From CAZHUM01 sp046484045 (GTDB taxonomy: Archaea; Thermoplasmatota; Thermoplasmata; Halarchaeoplasmatales; Halarchaeoplasmataceae): a stretch of DNA of 14,694 bases. Where the stretch lies: positions 1-14,694 of the forward strand of contig JAWOBZ010000049.1 in NCBI GenBank assembly GCA_046484045.1, written 5' to 3'. The position numbers and the translations under genes are program-made. Under the pieces are notes generated by a model. It was given only the letters and a program-made list of their open reading frames with translations. It did not search any database and was not told where the DNA came from. How positions within the stretch are numbered: the first letter of the stretch is position 1; every line of letters begins with the position of its first letter. Of the stretch, positions 14,457 through 14,694 are shown piece by piece.

Positions 14457-14632
14457 CATTTCCCCTCCAATGATATCGCCCTTACGGGACATACCTTTTC
14501 ACACTGGCCGCACGAGGTACAATCGTCATTTATCTCCAGGGTGTACTCTTTAAGGAACATCGCGTTTACCGGGCACGTTCCCACGCAGGCGCCACACCTC
14601 ATGCACAGTTCCTCATCGACTACCGGTTTCAT
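14456..14632 (-). CDS. 2x[4Fe-4S] ferredoxin
   Basis: This 58-residue protein has two classical cluster motifs, C10-x2-C13-x2-C16-x3-C20-P and C38-x2-C41-x2-C44-x3-C48-P, in a typical bacterial-type ferredoxin fold, with nothing extra. It is a small soluble electron carrier. The start ATG 14632 has GGAGGGA eight bases upstream and overlaps the stop of the preceding gene as ATGA. Its own stop lies in the ATGATG start region of geranylgeranyl reductase. The tight overlap with that gene suggests that it feeds electrons to it. Confidence 0.93.
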   Translation of the reverse strand: MKPVVDEELCMRCGACVGTCPVNAMFLKEYTLEINDDCTSCGQCEKVCPVRAISLEGK

Positions 14633-14694
14633 TTATTATCCCTCCACTCTTCCAAAGGTACGGAGAATTTCTTTTCTACCTCCGTTCTGTACGT
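14629..14694 (-). CDS. 3' end of an unidentified upstream operon gene
   Basis: The last 21 codons of a gene entering from the right edge are open in the frame ending TGA at 14629 (TEVEKKFSVPLEEWRDNK at the C-terminus). The stop overlaps the ferredoxin ATG as ATGA, as the other junctions of this operon do, which is the main reason to believe it is coding. The fragment is too short to name. A lipid or redox role would suit the context. Confidence 0.6.
   Translation of the reverse strand, partial: TYRTEVEKKFSVPLEEWRDNK

Noticed and set aside
1..14694. CRISPR array, insertion sequence, rRNA or tRNA gene
   Set aside because: No regularly spaced direct repeats, transposase motifs or terminal inverted repeats, and no conserved rRNA or tRNA sequence found on either strand. 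The only tandem repeats are the paralogous genes and the beta-helix rungs.

Overview
The window looks like chromosomal DNA from a euryarchaeon, most likely of the Thermoplasmatota (Thermoplasma-related, possibly an uncultured marine or sediment group). The evidence is a class II HMG-CoA reductase, a geranylgeranyl reductase that closely resembles my recollection of the Thermoplasma acidophilum enzyme, a ferredoxin partner for it, an archaeal Sm-like protein, a KptA with a zinc ribbon, TATA/BRE-type promoters, T-rich terminators and a PEF-type surface-anchoring tail. Base composition is intermediate by eye. I could not run a search, so the lineage is an inference.

Left part (1-3013): two tandem paralogous, extremely lysine-rich coiled-coil proteins on the + strand meet a convergent HMG-CoA reductase gene (mvaA/hmgA type). 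The two genes overlap by four bases, inside the loop of a hairpin. HMG-CoA reductase makes mevalonate for archaeal isoprenoid lipids. It is divergently transcribed from kptA (RNA 2'-phosphotransferase, tRNA splicing clean-up), and a perfect dyad lies between their promoters. kptA converges on an Sm-like RNA-binding protein gene.

Middle (3014-6228, - strand): a TPR protein of about eight repeats with an unrecognised N-terminal helical module precedes the Sm-like gene by 26 bases. Upstream of it is an overlapping ABC exporter pair (ATPase, then ABC-2 permease).

Right-centre (6409-12858, - strand): two secreted right-handed parallel beta-helix proteins. One has about 1609 residues, a signal peptide and no anchor. 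The other has about 489 residues, a signal peptide and a PEF-type C-terminal membrane anchor. Together with the downstream ABC pair the order is beta-helix, beta-helix, ATPase, permease, which recalls the NosD-NosF-NosY arrangement. This is the most interesting candidate system here, though there is no direct proof that the parts work together.

Right end (12912-14694, - strand): a tightly packed operon of an unidentified gene (3' end only), a 2x[4Fe-4S] ferredoxin, geranylgeranyl reductase and a small DUF2085-type membrane protein. Ferredoxin and reductase would saturate the prenyl chains of membrane lipids, so the window carries both an early step (HMG-CoA reductase) and a late step (GGR) of archaeal lipid synthesis.
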